Shown here piece by piece: positions 14,195-22,824 of a DNA stretch of 39,276 nucleotides (the stretch's first letter is position 1; every line of letters begins with the position of its first letter). This DNA comes from CAZJHM01 sp964545925 (GTDB taxonomy: Archaea > Iainarchaeota > Iainarchaeia > Iainarchaeales > CAZJHM01): assembly GCA_964545925.1 (NCBI GenBank), contig CAZJHM010000003.1, positions 1-39,276 on the forward strand, read 5' to 3'. The notes under the pieces are model-generated. The model searched no databases. It was not told where the DNA came from and saw only the letters and a list, made by a program, of their open reading frames with translations. Position numbers and translations under genes: made by a program.

Positions 14195-16269
14195 TTCCAT
14201 TAAAAGGAATAAATGATTGGGTTAGAATAGACATAAGTTCTGATTCTGATTGTAATAATATTGCTCTTTATTATGCAAAAAATCCAACTAATTTAAACTT
14301 ATCAAAATTCATATATTATACTTCAAATATAACAGATTCAACTAATAGAAACACTAGTTTAAATTTTACATTTGATAAAACAGATTATACAAATGAAGGA
14401 ATTTATTATTTCTATACTTTGTCAAGAGATGAAAATAATATTCCAACAGAAATAAAAACAAATTATGATTTCAATTTAATTGTTGATTTACATAAACCAA
14501 CTGTGGATTACAATTTTTTAAACAATATATACTTAAATAAAAAAGTATGGCAAGTAAATGTTAAAGACAACAATTACATATCTTATGCAAAATTCTATTA
14601 TAACGATGGAGGAACAGCAATGGAATTTTGGGGGAAAGAACATCTTAATCGTTCAGATGATTATAAGACTGCATCTCCATATGTAAATTTATATACTACA
14701 GGATATGATGATTCAAATACTTATAAACTACAAATAAGTTTTCCAACAGACACAAATCAAAATATTTATTTTGAAGTTATGGATAGTGCAGGAAACAAAA
14801 CAAAAACAGAAATAACTTGGTTTATGTTCTTAGGAACAAGATTTAGTTTTATATTAAATGATGAAAATAAATATGCAAATAATGACAACTATAAAATAGA
14901 TTTTTTAGGAGAACTACCACAAACAGTTCAATTCTCATGTGATGGAACAAGTTACACAACTGATTATAATGCAGAAAATACAATGTATGTGAATTTAGTT
15001 TGTCCAGAAGGAGATTTAAATTTTCATGTAAAAGGAACTTTCAAAGATGGAAATACAGAAATAAACAATAAAAATATTTATTTAGACAAACAAAAACCAA
15101 TATTCAATGATTATGGAATAAAATTAACAATTATTGGAACAAATATTTTGGTTGAATGGAATAATGCAACAGACAACAAAGGAATAAAAGAATACAAAAT
15201 AGTAAGAAATGGAAATGTGATTGCAACAACAGACAAAAACTTCTATATGGATTCTATGATTCTTAACAATGATGGAAATGTTGTTTATTATATTCAGGCT
15301 ATGGATTTAGCAGGAAACAAAGAAGATAGCAATTCTGCTTCAATCTACTATGATAACAAATCTCCATTTATAACCTCCATAAACCCAGAAGAAAAAGGAG
15401 AATATGTTTATAACCCAGAAATAAAAATTGAATTTCAAGAATCAAATTTAGATACAAACACAGACAAAACATATTTAATTATTGATGGAACAAAAGTTTC
15501 AGCAACCATCACAACAGGAACAATTAGTTATATAACAAGTTTTACAGATGGAAATCATTCTTTGAAAATAAGAATAGAAGATACTAAAGGAAACATAACT
15601 GAAAAAGATTGGAATTTCTCAAAAGGAACAAGGGAACTAAAAATAGATTCTTTTAGTGCAAATGCAGGAACAATGACTGTTCAAACAAAAAATAATGGTT
15701 CTTTTAGTGAAAAAATTAGTGTAAATTTTTATATAAATGGAACAAAAGTAAAAGAAACAAATGATATTTTGGTAGCAGGGGAAATAAAAAGTTATAATCA
15801 TACTTATAGTTTAAGTTCTGGAACTCACACATTAAAAATAGAATTATTACCAACAGATTATGATACAGACACAACAAACAATACCAAAACAGTAACTGTA
15901 ACTGTCTCTTCAGGAACTAGTGGAGGAGGAGGCGGTGGTGGTGGCTCAGGAGGAGGTTCATCAACAACAAAAAAAGATACTAACACTTCTATTAATCAAG
16001 ATGAAAACATTATAATCCAAGAAGAAATTGAAGAAGAACAAGAAACAATAGAAGAAGAAGTTGTAGAAAATCAAGAAGAAAATGAGCAAGAACTTCCAGC
16101 AGGAGGAACAGGATTGTTTGGATTAGCAGGATTAAGTTGGGAGTCATTAATAATAGGATTACTTTTCTTAGCAATAATAGCTGGATTATGGTGGTTCTTA
16201 ATTTGGAAAAAAAGAAAAAAACCAATAAAGGAAAAACCAAAGAAGAAATTCGCAGTTAAGAAAAAATAA
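14195..16269 (+). CDS. Large membrane-anchored surface protein with Ig-like domains (N-terminus in gap)
   Basis: The frame is open from the gap (first full codon at 14197) to TAA, giving about 690 visible residues. It is built of beta-rich extracellular modules: repeats ending in 'D-AGNK' (VMDSAGNKTKTEI, AMDLAGNKEDSNS), a fibronectin-III-like unit (VEWNNATDNKGIKEYKIVRN, then VVYYIQAMD) and a CARDB-like unit (SVNFYINGTKVKETNDIL). Many N-x-S/T sequons would allow glycosylation. A glycine/serine linker starting near 15925 (eight glycines in a row), an acidic glutamate-rich stretch, a membrane segment (LIIGLLFLAIIAGLWWFLIW) and a basic tail KKRKKP close the protein. It is anchored at its C-terminus and exposed outside. 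A role in adhesion or envelope structure is inference. Confidence 0.85.
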
Positions 16270-16271
16270 AA

Positions 16272-17039
16272 TTATTTCTTTGATGCAATAGCCCAAATTT
16301 CAGAAGCAAGGAAATTATTGAAAAAAGGAATCTTAGAAAAATCATGAACCAAGAAAATATCAACAAAAAATTTTATGATTTTTTTCTTCTGAGCATAAAA
16401 ATTTGTGTTCTTAAAATATGTTTTATCATGACAAAGTTTTATTTTTGTCTTAAACCCTATTTTTGAAAGTTCACTACTCAAAGAAAAAGGAGTTTGCTCA
16501 TTTATATGAACATGTTCATTATAACCTCTTTTAACCCCAAGAAGTTTAGAAACAAAATAGAAAGGAACTGCTAAAAATTTATTTGGCATAGTGTGAATTA
16601 CAAGAACTCCTTCTGGTTTAAGATATTTATAAGCTTTAGAAAAAGCAATAGAAAGTTGCTCAGGAGTTAAATGTTCAATAATATCCAACATAAAAATTGC
16701 ATCAAAATAATTCTCTGGAAATTTCATTTCTTTAACATCTTTCTTTTGTAAAAAGATTTTTGCTTTTTTCTTGAGAGCATAATCAGAAGCCATCTTAACT
16801 CCAGCTGAAGAATAATCAACACCATGGGATTCAGAACCTAAAAGAGAACAATGAACTAAAAGCTCTCCTCTCCCAAAACCAATGTCTAAAATTTTCTTTC
16901 CTTTCAAATTTTTAAGTCCAGAAAAAGAAAGTGCTTTAAGATAAAAATCCGAGAGTTTGCCTGTGGAAAAATCCATCCATCCATGATTAATAGAGAGAAA
17001 ATATTCCTCGGAATATTCTTTGGAATCAACTTCTTTCAT
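16272..17039 (-). CDS. Class I SAM-dependent methyltransferase
   Basis: A 255-residue methyltransferase. The SAM-binding motif I is KILDIGFGRGELLVHC, motif II is HGVDYSSAGVKMA, and FDAIFMLDIIEHLTPEQL is the post-II/motif IV region shared with the Methyltransf_11 / UbiE-like group. GYNEHVHINEQTPFSLSSEL later in the protein resembles enzymes acting on glycans or lipids of the envelope, but the substrate is unknown. A TATA-like AATATAAAAA (17061-17070, minus) lies about 27 bases before the ATG, so the transcript is probably leaderless. It ends two bases from the convergent surface protein gene. Confidence 0.9.
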   Translation of the reverse strand: MKEVDSKEYSEEYFLSINHGWMDFSTGKLSDFYLKALSFSGLKNLKGKKILDIGFGRGELLVHCSLLGSESHGVDYSSAGVKMASDYALKKKAKIFLQKKDVKEMKFPENYFDAIFMLDIIEHLTPEQLSIAFSKAYKYLKPEGVLVIHTMPNKFLAVPFYFVSKLLGVKRGYNEHVHINEQTPFSLSSELSKIGFKTKIKLCHDKTYFKNTNFYAQKKKIIKFFVDIFLVHDFSKIPFFNNFLASEIWAIASKK

Positions 17040-17121
17040 ATCTTAAAAAGAAGAAAAGAGTTTTTATATTCTTTCTAAGGGTTTTTTGATTAAAAAATAA
17101 CAAGTACACTAAAAAGAGAAA

Positions 17122-20100
17122 TCAGCTAAATTCAAAAAGACTTTTCTGGGCTTTTATTTCAGGTTTAAACATATGATTTATTTCATCTTCAATTAATTGT
17201 AATCTCTGATGTAAATAAGAACTTAGATTATTTCTTTGAACTAAATCTTTTGCAACTTCAAGATATTTCCTTATAGAACCTTGAGCAATTGTAAGTATAA
17301 TTGTGCTATTTCCACAAGATTCACATACTCCTGAAAGAGGAGGACGTCTGTATTTTGTTTGACATGTTGTGCAACGGAAAACTTGGCGAGCAAATCCACG
17401 AGCATTTCCAACAATATCAGGCATAAAGTGAGAAGAAATAACTCTCTCTAATGCATCTTTTGCATCAACTGCCGAAATCTTTCCTTGCAACTCTTCCAAA
17501 GCATGCATTTTGTCTATCATTGTATGAAGTTTTGTATAAGTGCTTTGTTTTGGTCCATTATCAAAAACAGAAGTAGTATGAGTATAGAAAAAATCAGTAT
17601 ATCTTTTTTCTGAATCCAAACAAGAAGAAACAGTTCTGATTTTAACTTGATAAGGAGAGGTTATTTTTTCAGCCATCCTATAAAGTTCCAGAGGATAAGA
17701 AGAAACAATATCCATTTCATGACATTCATCATCAACTTCTTTTGGTTCCAAAGCAACAGTCAAAACAACTGGTGCATCCATATCAGCTCCTCTTCCTCCT
17801 CCAAAATAACTCTTGGAGAAATTCAAAAAAGCATCCATCTGAAGAATTATTCCATCTTGATCCCCATCTACATTTCTTCTTTTGACTTGTTGGAAATAAG
17901 GATGTCCATAACAACAACGAGCTTTTGTAAATCCAATTAAACGACAACTTATTCCTGCCGAGGTATGAGGAGCCAAACCAATAAAATAATGTCCAATTAA
18001 ATCTTCTTTTTTTTCACAATTATAATATGCTTCTCCTTTATAAAATTTAACAATTTCATCATCTATGAATTTTGAGACAGACAAGAAAAACTCCACAGAT
18101 TCATCATGCAAAATTATATCTTGTGGGAATAATTCTATAAGTTGAGTATCAGAAACAAGTTCTTTGCCTTCCACATCTTTTGTATATCCTAATTCTTTGA
18201 GTTTTTCAACACTTGTTCCTATTTCAAAAGGATAAAAATGTGTAAGAACAGCATCAATAGAATCTAAGCGAATTGTTCCATCTTTAAAAACAGAAATATC
18301 ATAACGAGCACGAAGAATTAATTTTTCAACAGGTTCAGCAATCTTCATTTTGCTAAAAAGCCCTTTTACTCCTTTTGCTTTTTCTGGCATCTGAACTCCT
18401 AAAAAAGAAAGAGCTTCATCTGTTATTCTGCTTATTGGAAGATATTGTTTTTTGTGATTAAGAATTTTTTCTTCTTTTCCACATTTAGGACAGATGTGCT
18501 CAGGACTGTATGTTCTACATGGTTCGCAGAAAAAATATTTTGTAGCTTTTTCTCCACAATCACATAAATGATATCCAATTATTTTTTTACATTTGGAACA
18601 ATACCAAACACTCAAATCAGTTTCTATTTTTCCTGATAAATATGCTTTATTTAAAAGACGAGAATTCCCTCCTTCAAAACCAATTGGAAAAAGTCCATGC
18701 GGAGCAGGGTCCATCTTACGAGGTTTAGATGCCTCAGGCCTGCCCATTCTTGCTCCAATAAAAGTTCCTATTTTATCTTTTATTTGCAAACCAGAAATTT
18801 CAGAAAGAATTCCAAGTGTATCTTCTGATTTAAATTTTTGGCGAGAAGAGAAAGTAAATGAAATTGCTTTAGCTACATCTTTTTCTAAAATAATATTGCC
18901 ATCAGAAAATTTGTGTGGAATTCCCATTTTCTCAAAATATTTTTTTATCTCTTCTGAATTTTTTATTATTAACAAATCATTTGAAAATTCAGAATTATCC
19001 CAATAATGTTCAAGAACTTTTTTCAATTGGTGAGGCTCAAGTCCTTTATAATAATAAATATAAAAAGGATGAAGGGGAATTGAATATTTTTCAGAAAGAG
19101 AAACTGAAGTTTCAAAATCAATTTCTTTGTAATTTCCTTTCCAAGATGGATTTTTCTCTAAGAGTTCTTGATACCACCATTCCTCACAATAACCAACTGG
19201 AATTAATGGGTGTGCTGTTTTTCTGAAATCTCCATAAGCAACAAGCATATCCCCAACAAAAAGAATTTTCTCAACATTATCTTTGTGTTTTAAAACTTCT
19301 TCTTTAGTTTTAAGTTGTAAAACTTCTTTAGATTTTAAAAGAACAATTGGGCCTTCAATTGAATCAACAGGAAACATACCTGCTGATTTTCCTGGACGCT
19401 CTATTTTTAATTGTGTATCAACAGCAATAAACTCTCCCAAAAGATACATGCTTGCAGGATGAATTCCCTTAGCCATTATACCTGTGTTTCTGGAGCGCCC
19501 ATATCTCAAACGGAACCCCCCATAAGCCATAGGATAACTAAAAATTGCTCTCCCTGCTGCAATTCCTTCCAAGAATTTATAAATTGGTTTTATTTCTGTT
19601 TTTTCTCCTTTGTCTTTTGGAGCTTTTATTATTTGTTCAAGCCAACTCCAATCTAAACCCATCAATTTACTTAATTTCAAAAGTTTCTCAGCTTTCAAAG
19701 CAAGTCCTTCAGAAAGAACCAAAGCCATTGCTCCTCTTACATTATTACTTGGAACTCTCGCAATATCTCTATGTAAAGAAACTTCAATTTCTTCTGTTGG
19801 AACTCCATTTATACAAACTGGACAATTTGAAACAACAATTCTAACTTCTTTGTCTTTCATTACATATTGTCTTGATTGAACAGTATTATACAAGTCAATT
19901 TCTTCAACATATCTTTCTATTTCATCTTGCGTTGGTTTATATCTATCTAATCCAAGAATTTCCATTGCATAATTTCCTAAAAGCAAAGGTAAAACCTGAG
20001 CTGTTCCTCCTGCTGCTCTAATTGGGCCTGCAAAATAGATATCAACATATTTTGAGCCATCTGGATTTTTGGATATTTTAACCTGAGGTATTCCTTGTAT

Positions 20101-20472
20101 TGGAGCAACAACAACTCCTTCAGTCATTATAACTAAACCACATTTGATTGCTAATTCTAATCTTTTTTCAACATCTGGTATCTTAACCCATTTCTCTTCC
20201 AATATCTCACGGAAAATCTGAAATATAACTTTCATTCTATCTGGCTCATTAACAACCAATTCTCTAAATCTTTTTGCAACTCCTTTTGGTCCAACTAATG
20301 TTTCAGCTCTATCTGCTAAATCAGATGCCAGAGCAACTTCCACTTCTTGAGATATATCTCTACTTCCTTTTTTTAAAGAATTTGCTAAATTATATTCAAA
20401 AATTGTTTTTTCAATCACTTTTGAATAATATTCTTTTATTTCTGGTTCTGCAATTACATTAAATTCTCTCAT
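17122..20472 (-). CDS. polC: DNA polymerase D large catalytic subunit DP2
   Basis: The 1116-residue catalytic subunit of the euryarchaeal/DPANN replicative polymerase. The N-terminal region carries GPIRAAGGTAQVLPLLLGNY and the stretch around RYKPTQDEIERY. The double-psi beta-barrel catalytic site reads N867-V-D869-G-D871-Q-D873-G, with the aspartates that bind magnesium. SYFGGGRGADMDAPVVLT follows without interruption, so no intein sits at this site. A zinc-rich module lies at about 622-668 (several C-x-x-C pairs), and another near the end (CTTCQTKYRRPP, then CESC). The last residues, QKSLFEFS, look like a PCNA-interacting peptide. The start overlaps the DP1 stop by four bases (ATGA), giving a DP1-DP2 operon. 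Confidence 0.97.
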   Translation of the reverse strand: MREFNVIAEPEIKEYYSKVIEKTIFEYNLANSLKKGSRDISQEVEVALASDLADRAETLVGPKGVAKRFRELVVNEPDRMKVIFQIFREILEEKWVKIPDVEKRLELAIKCGLVIMTEGVVVAPIQGIPQVKISKNPDGSKYVDIYFAGPIRAAGGTAQVLPLLLGNYAMEILGLDRYKPTQDEIERYVEEIDLYNTVQSRQYVMKDKEVRIVVSNCPVCINGVPTEEIEVSLHRDIARVPSNNVRGAMALVLSEGLALKAEKLLKLSKLMGLDWSWLEQIIKAPKDKGEKTEIKPIYKFLEGIAAGRAIFSYPMAYGGFRLRYGRSRNTGIMAKGIHPASMYLLGEFIAVDTQLKIERPGKSAGMFPVDSIEGPIVLLKSKEVLQLKTKEEVLKHKDNVEKILFVGDMLVAYGDFRKTAHPLIPVGYCEEWWYQELLEKNPSWKGNYKEIDFETSVSLSEKYSIPLHPFYIYYYKGLEPHQLKKVLEHYWDNSEFSNDLLIIKNSEEIKKYFEKMGIPHKFSDGNIILEKDVAKAISFTFSSRQKFKSEDTLGILSEISGLQIKDKIGTFIGARMGRPEASKPRKMDPAPHGLFPIGFEGGNSRLLNKAYLSGKIETDLSVWYCSKCKKIIGYHLCDCGEKATKYFFCEPCRTYSPEHICPKCGKEEKILNHKKQYLPISRITDEALSFLGVQMPEKAKGVKGLFSKMKIAEPVEKLILRARYDISVFKDGTIRLDSIDAVLTHFYPFEIGTSVEKLKELGYTKDVEGKELVSDTQLIELFPQDIILHDESVEFFLSVSKFIDDEIVKFYKGEAYYNCEKKEDLIGHYFIGLAPHTSAGISCRLIGFTKARCCYGHPYFQQVKRRNVDGDQDGIILQMDAFLNFSKSYFGGGRGADMDAPVVLTVALEPKEVDDECHEMDIVSSYPLELYRMAEKITSPYQVKIRTVSSCLDSEKRYTDFFYTHTTSVFDNGPKQSTYTKLHTMIDKMHALEELQGKISAVDAKDALERVISSHFMPDIVGNARGFARQVFRCTTCQTKYRRPPLSGVCESCGNSTIILTIAQGSIRKYLEVAKDLVQRNNLSSYLHQRLQLIEDEINHMFKPEIKAQKSLFEFS

Positions 20473-21929
20473 TCTTTATCACTGTTAAAATCAATATATT
20501 TGAGTTTTTTTGTTTGTAGATTAAACAAAGAACAAAAACCCGGAGTAGGAACATGTCCAATTTTAATTTCAAAATCTGTTTGTGTTTGCCATGTTCCACT
20601 ATTTATAATAAAAACTCCTTTATGCTGAACAAAATCTTTGTGATGAAAATCCCCAAGATAAACAATGTCTGGGCGAATATCTAAAACCATATAATCTGTT
20701 TTGTTTGGAGCATATGGATTGCTTATTCCAAATCCAGTCATAATATCTCTTCTTTCTAAAATTCTAGAAAATGCTTTTGCAGGTTGTGTAAAATCAACAT
20801 CTGATTCAAGTTCAATTAAAGCATGAAGAGAAGCTCCATGATAAACAAGAACTTTAAATCCTTCTATCTCTAGCCAACTCGGAGAGCCAATAAAATGTAT
20901 ATTTGGTTTTTCAAATAATTTAGGAACATATTTTTTATCAATTGCTGGTTGTGGGTCAGCTCTGCGAACAGCATCATGCTGTCCTGGACAAATGAAAATT
21001 TCTATTCTTTCTGGAATCTGCAAAATATAATCAGAGAAAAGTTCATATTGTTCAAAAACATCTGTTATCTCTAAATTATCATATTGGTTTGGATATACTC
21101 CAATTCCATCTATATTATCCCCACTTATAATAATATATTTTATTTTTTGGATTTCCTGCTTTTCTTCATCAGAAACATTTTTACAATTTATCCAATCTAT
21201 GAATTTATTGAATTCTTTTTTCATAAAATTCTTACTTCCAATATGAGTATCACTTATGTTAAGAATATTAATATCTCCTCCTTCACGAGAAGGAAGATTT
21301 TCAATACTCGGATAAAAAAAGTCCTGCAAGAAAATAAACTGCCTGACTTTTTTCAAACGAAAGAAAAGAACATTATCATCAAGAATTTTTCTGGCTGAAT
21401 CAAAAAGTTCTTTATTTTTCTTTGTTGCAATTACTTTTGTAGAACCAGTTGGATCATCCAAAGTTAAAATTAAATTTCCACTTCCACTCAAATGTTTGCT
21501 ACGAACCATAGCAATTATTTCTATATCATCAGAATCAGATTTAGAAATTGAATTAATTAAACGAGGAGAACCTAAATGACGAGAAACAAGAATTTTTTTA
21601 AGTTTTTCATATTTGTCCAAAAACATTTTTCTAAAATCATCAACTGTTCCCTCAGATGTAGTATTAAAACTTATATCTCTGTCCGAAAGAATTCTAAAAG
21701 ATTTTTTTTCACTAAAAGAACATTCTTCCTGTTCTTTCAAAGATAACCCAGAAGGAAGAACATCTTCAAGAATTGCTTTTTCAACATCTTGTTCATTAAC
21801 TGAAAAAACCCCTTTGGAAAAAAAAGAATCAATTAATTCTTTGAAATCAAGACGTTTTTCAAGAAGAAAAAGTGCCTTTTTATCAAGCATTATTTTCCTG
21901 CTATAAGCATAATCAAGAATTTCACTCAT
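20469..21929 (-). CDS. polB: DNA polymerase D small subunit DP1 with altered phosphoesterase motifs
   Basis: A 486-residue partner of DP2. An N-terminal helical region (1-95) is followed by an OB fold (about 125-210, with LILTLDDPTGSTKVIA) and a calcineurin-like phosphoesterase domain that in other archaea is the 3'-5' proofreading exonuclease. Motifs in order are ISDTHIGS (D227, H229), IISGDNIDGIG, CPGQHDAVRRADPQPA, VYHGAS, GDFHH (426-430) and NSGTWQTQTDF. Two sites differ from the usual signature: Q317 replaces the asparagine of G-N-H-D, and D427 replaces the first histidine of G-H-x-H. The promoter has TTATATAAT near 21955-21964, and GTGGGAG stands before the ATG. The identification is secure; nuclease activity is uncertain. 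Confidence 0.95.
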   Translation of the reverse strand: MSEILDYAYSRKIMLDKKALFLLEKRLDFKELIDSFFSKGVFSVNEQDVEKAILEDVLPSGLSLKEQEECSFSEKKSFRILSDRDISFNTTSEGTVDDFRKMFLDKYEKLKKILVSRHLGSPRLINSISKSDSDDIEIIAMVRSKHLSGSGNLILTLDDPTGSTKVIATKKNKELFDSARKILDDNVLFFRLKKVRQFIFLQDFFYPSIENLPSREGGDINILNISDTHIGSKNFMKKEFNKFIDWINCKNVSDEEKQEIQKIKYIIISGDNIDGIGVYPNQYDNLEITDVFEQYELFSDYILQIPERIEIFICPGQHDAVRRADPQPAIDKKYVPKLFEKPNIHFIGSPSWLEIEGFKVLVYHGASLHALIELESDVDFTQPAKAFSRILERRDIMTGFGISNPYAPNKTDYMVLDIRPDIVYLGDFHHKDFVQHKGVFIINSGTWQTQTDFEIKIGHVPTPGFCSLFNLQTKKLKYIDFNSDKE

Positions 21930-21987
21930 ACTCCCACAAAATATATGAACAATAAATTATATAAGGACTTAGGGGGGAAAATGCCTC

Positions 21988-22263
21988 TTAAATGTTTTTA
22001 ATGCTTTCCTTTATTTCTTCAAGAATAGAAAGAATATTCCAAATATCTGTTCTTGTATGTATTGGCATATTCAAATCATTGCTTATATCATCAATTAGAT
22101 ACATTGCTGAACTTATTCCTTCAACTCCAATATTATTAGAAGAGACGATTACCTTGGCTTTTTCCAAAGCCTCTCTTATATTTCTAGGAACCATTGTATC
22201 TTCAATAACATCTGAGATTATTTCCAAAGCTTCTGAAAGTTTATCTTTTATATCTTCTGCCAT
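21988..22263 (-). CDS. UPF0147 family protein
   Basis: A 91-residue all-helical protein of the UPF0147 family, found across archaea, function unknown. The diagnostic pieces are EIISDVIEDTMVPRNIREAL, AMYLIDDISNDLNMPIHTRT and DIWNILSILEEI. I start at the ATG at 22263 (MAEDIKDKL), which matches the family N-terminus; an earlier in-frame ATG adds a hydrophobic stretch not seen in the family. It is upstream of DP1 on the same strand with a 58-base spacer that holds the DP1 promoter, so it may be transcribed separately. Confidence 0.93.
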   Translation of the reverse strand: MAEDIKDKLSEALEIISDVIEDTMVPRNIREALEKAKVIVSSNNIGVEGISSAMYLIDDISNDLNMPIHTRTDIWNILSILEEIKESIKNI

Positions 22264-22374
22264 ATATATCACATAAAAAGAAATATAACTAAGAAACACT
22301 AAAAAATACTTAAGACAATAATATTATATAGTGTTTGGATATATTATCTTTAAATAGCAGTCGAGGTGGCTTAG
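22264..22374. promoter_or_regulatory. Divergent promoter region, UPF0147 / SepF
   Basis: A 111-base divergent spacer. Toward SepF it contains AT-rich TATA-like stretches (ATATTATATAG near 22320-22330 and TATTATC near 22343) and a strong ribosome-binding site GAGGTGG at 22363-22369. No operator was recognised. Confidence 0.45.
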
Positions 22375-22731
22375 GTGAGTTTTCTAGACAAATTAATGAC
22401 AAAAGAAAAAGAAGTAAATATAGAGGAGTTTCTCAATAATCTTGATAAAGAAACAGAAGACGATCTTTATGAAGATGCTGATGCTTTCGTAAAAACCCTA
22501 TCTATGGGTTCAGAAGCAGATATGAAAAAAGTCGCAGATGAGCTTAAAGAAGGAAATATAATCCTTCTAAATATCGGAGACATGGCAAAAAGAGATAAAA
22601 ACAATTTAAAGACATATATCTCAAAACTTAAAGCATTTGTCTCAGGTATAGATGGGGACATGGCAATGGTTACCATTGAAAAGCTTATTTTGACTCCACA
22701 TAGAGTAAAGATAGTCAAAAAAAGAAAATAA
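22375..22731 (+). CDS. sepF: SepF-like cell division protein, GTG start
   Basis: A 118-residue archaeal SepF, the membrane anchor of FtsZ at the division site. The conserved core (about 38-115) reads AFVKTLSMGSEADMKKVADE, then IILLNIGDMAKRDKNNLKTY and FVSGIDGDMAMVTIEKLILT, which is the SepF dimerisation fold. The N-terminal MSFLDKLM is short and amphipathic, as expected for the membrane-targeting segment. The start is GTG at 22375, fixed by GAGGTGG five bases upstream; there is no ATG in front. No ftsZ is in the window. The following gene is a giant surface protein, which may be coincidence. Confidence 0.93.
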   Translation: MSFLDKLMTKEKEVNIEEFLNNLDKETEDDLYEDADAFVKTLSMGSEADMKKVADELKEGNIILLNIGDMAKRDKNNLKTYISKLKAFVSGIDGDMAMVTIEKLILTPHRVKIVKKRK

Positions 22732-22741
22732 ATTTTTTCTC

Positions 22742-22760
22742 AGCAGGTTTTATGCCTGCT
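22742..22760 (+). terminator. Stem-loop after sepF, possible terminator
   Basis: AGCAGG (22742-22747), loop TTTTATG, CCTGCT (22755-22760), eleven bases after the sepF stop and preceded by a T-rich stretch. Archaeal termination depends on T-runs more than on hairpins, so the role of the stem is uncertain. It sits before the TATA box of the next gene. Confidence 0.4.
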
Positions 22761-22824
22761 ATTTATGTTGTGCAATTGACGAACTTTTTTTAGAGTATTT
22801 AAATTTTTTCACTATTTCTTTTGT

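Noticed and set aside
17122..20472. Intein within DP2
   Set aside because: The catalytic region and flanking motifs are continuous, and the length of 1116 residues is normal.
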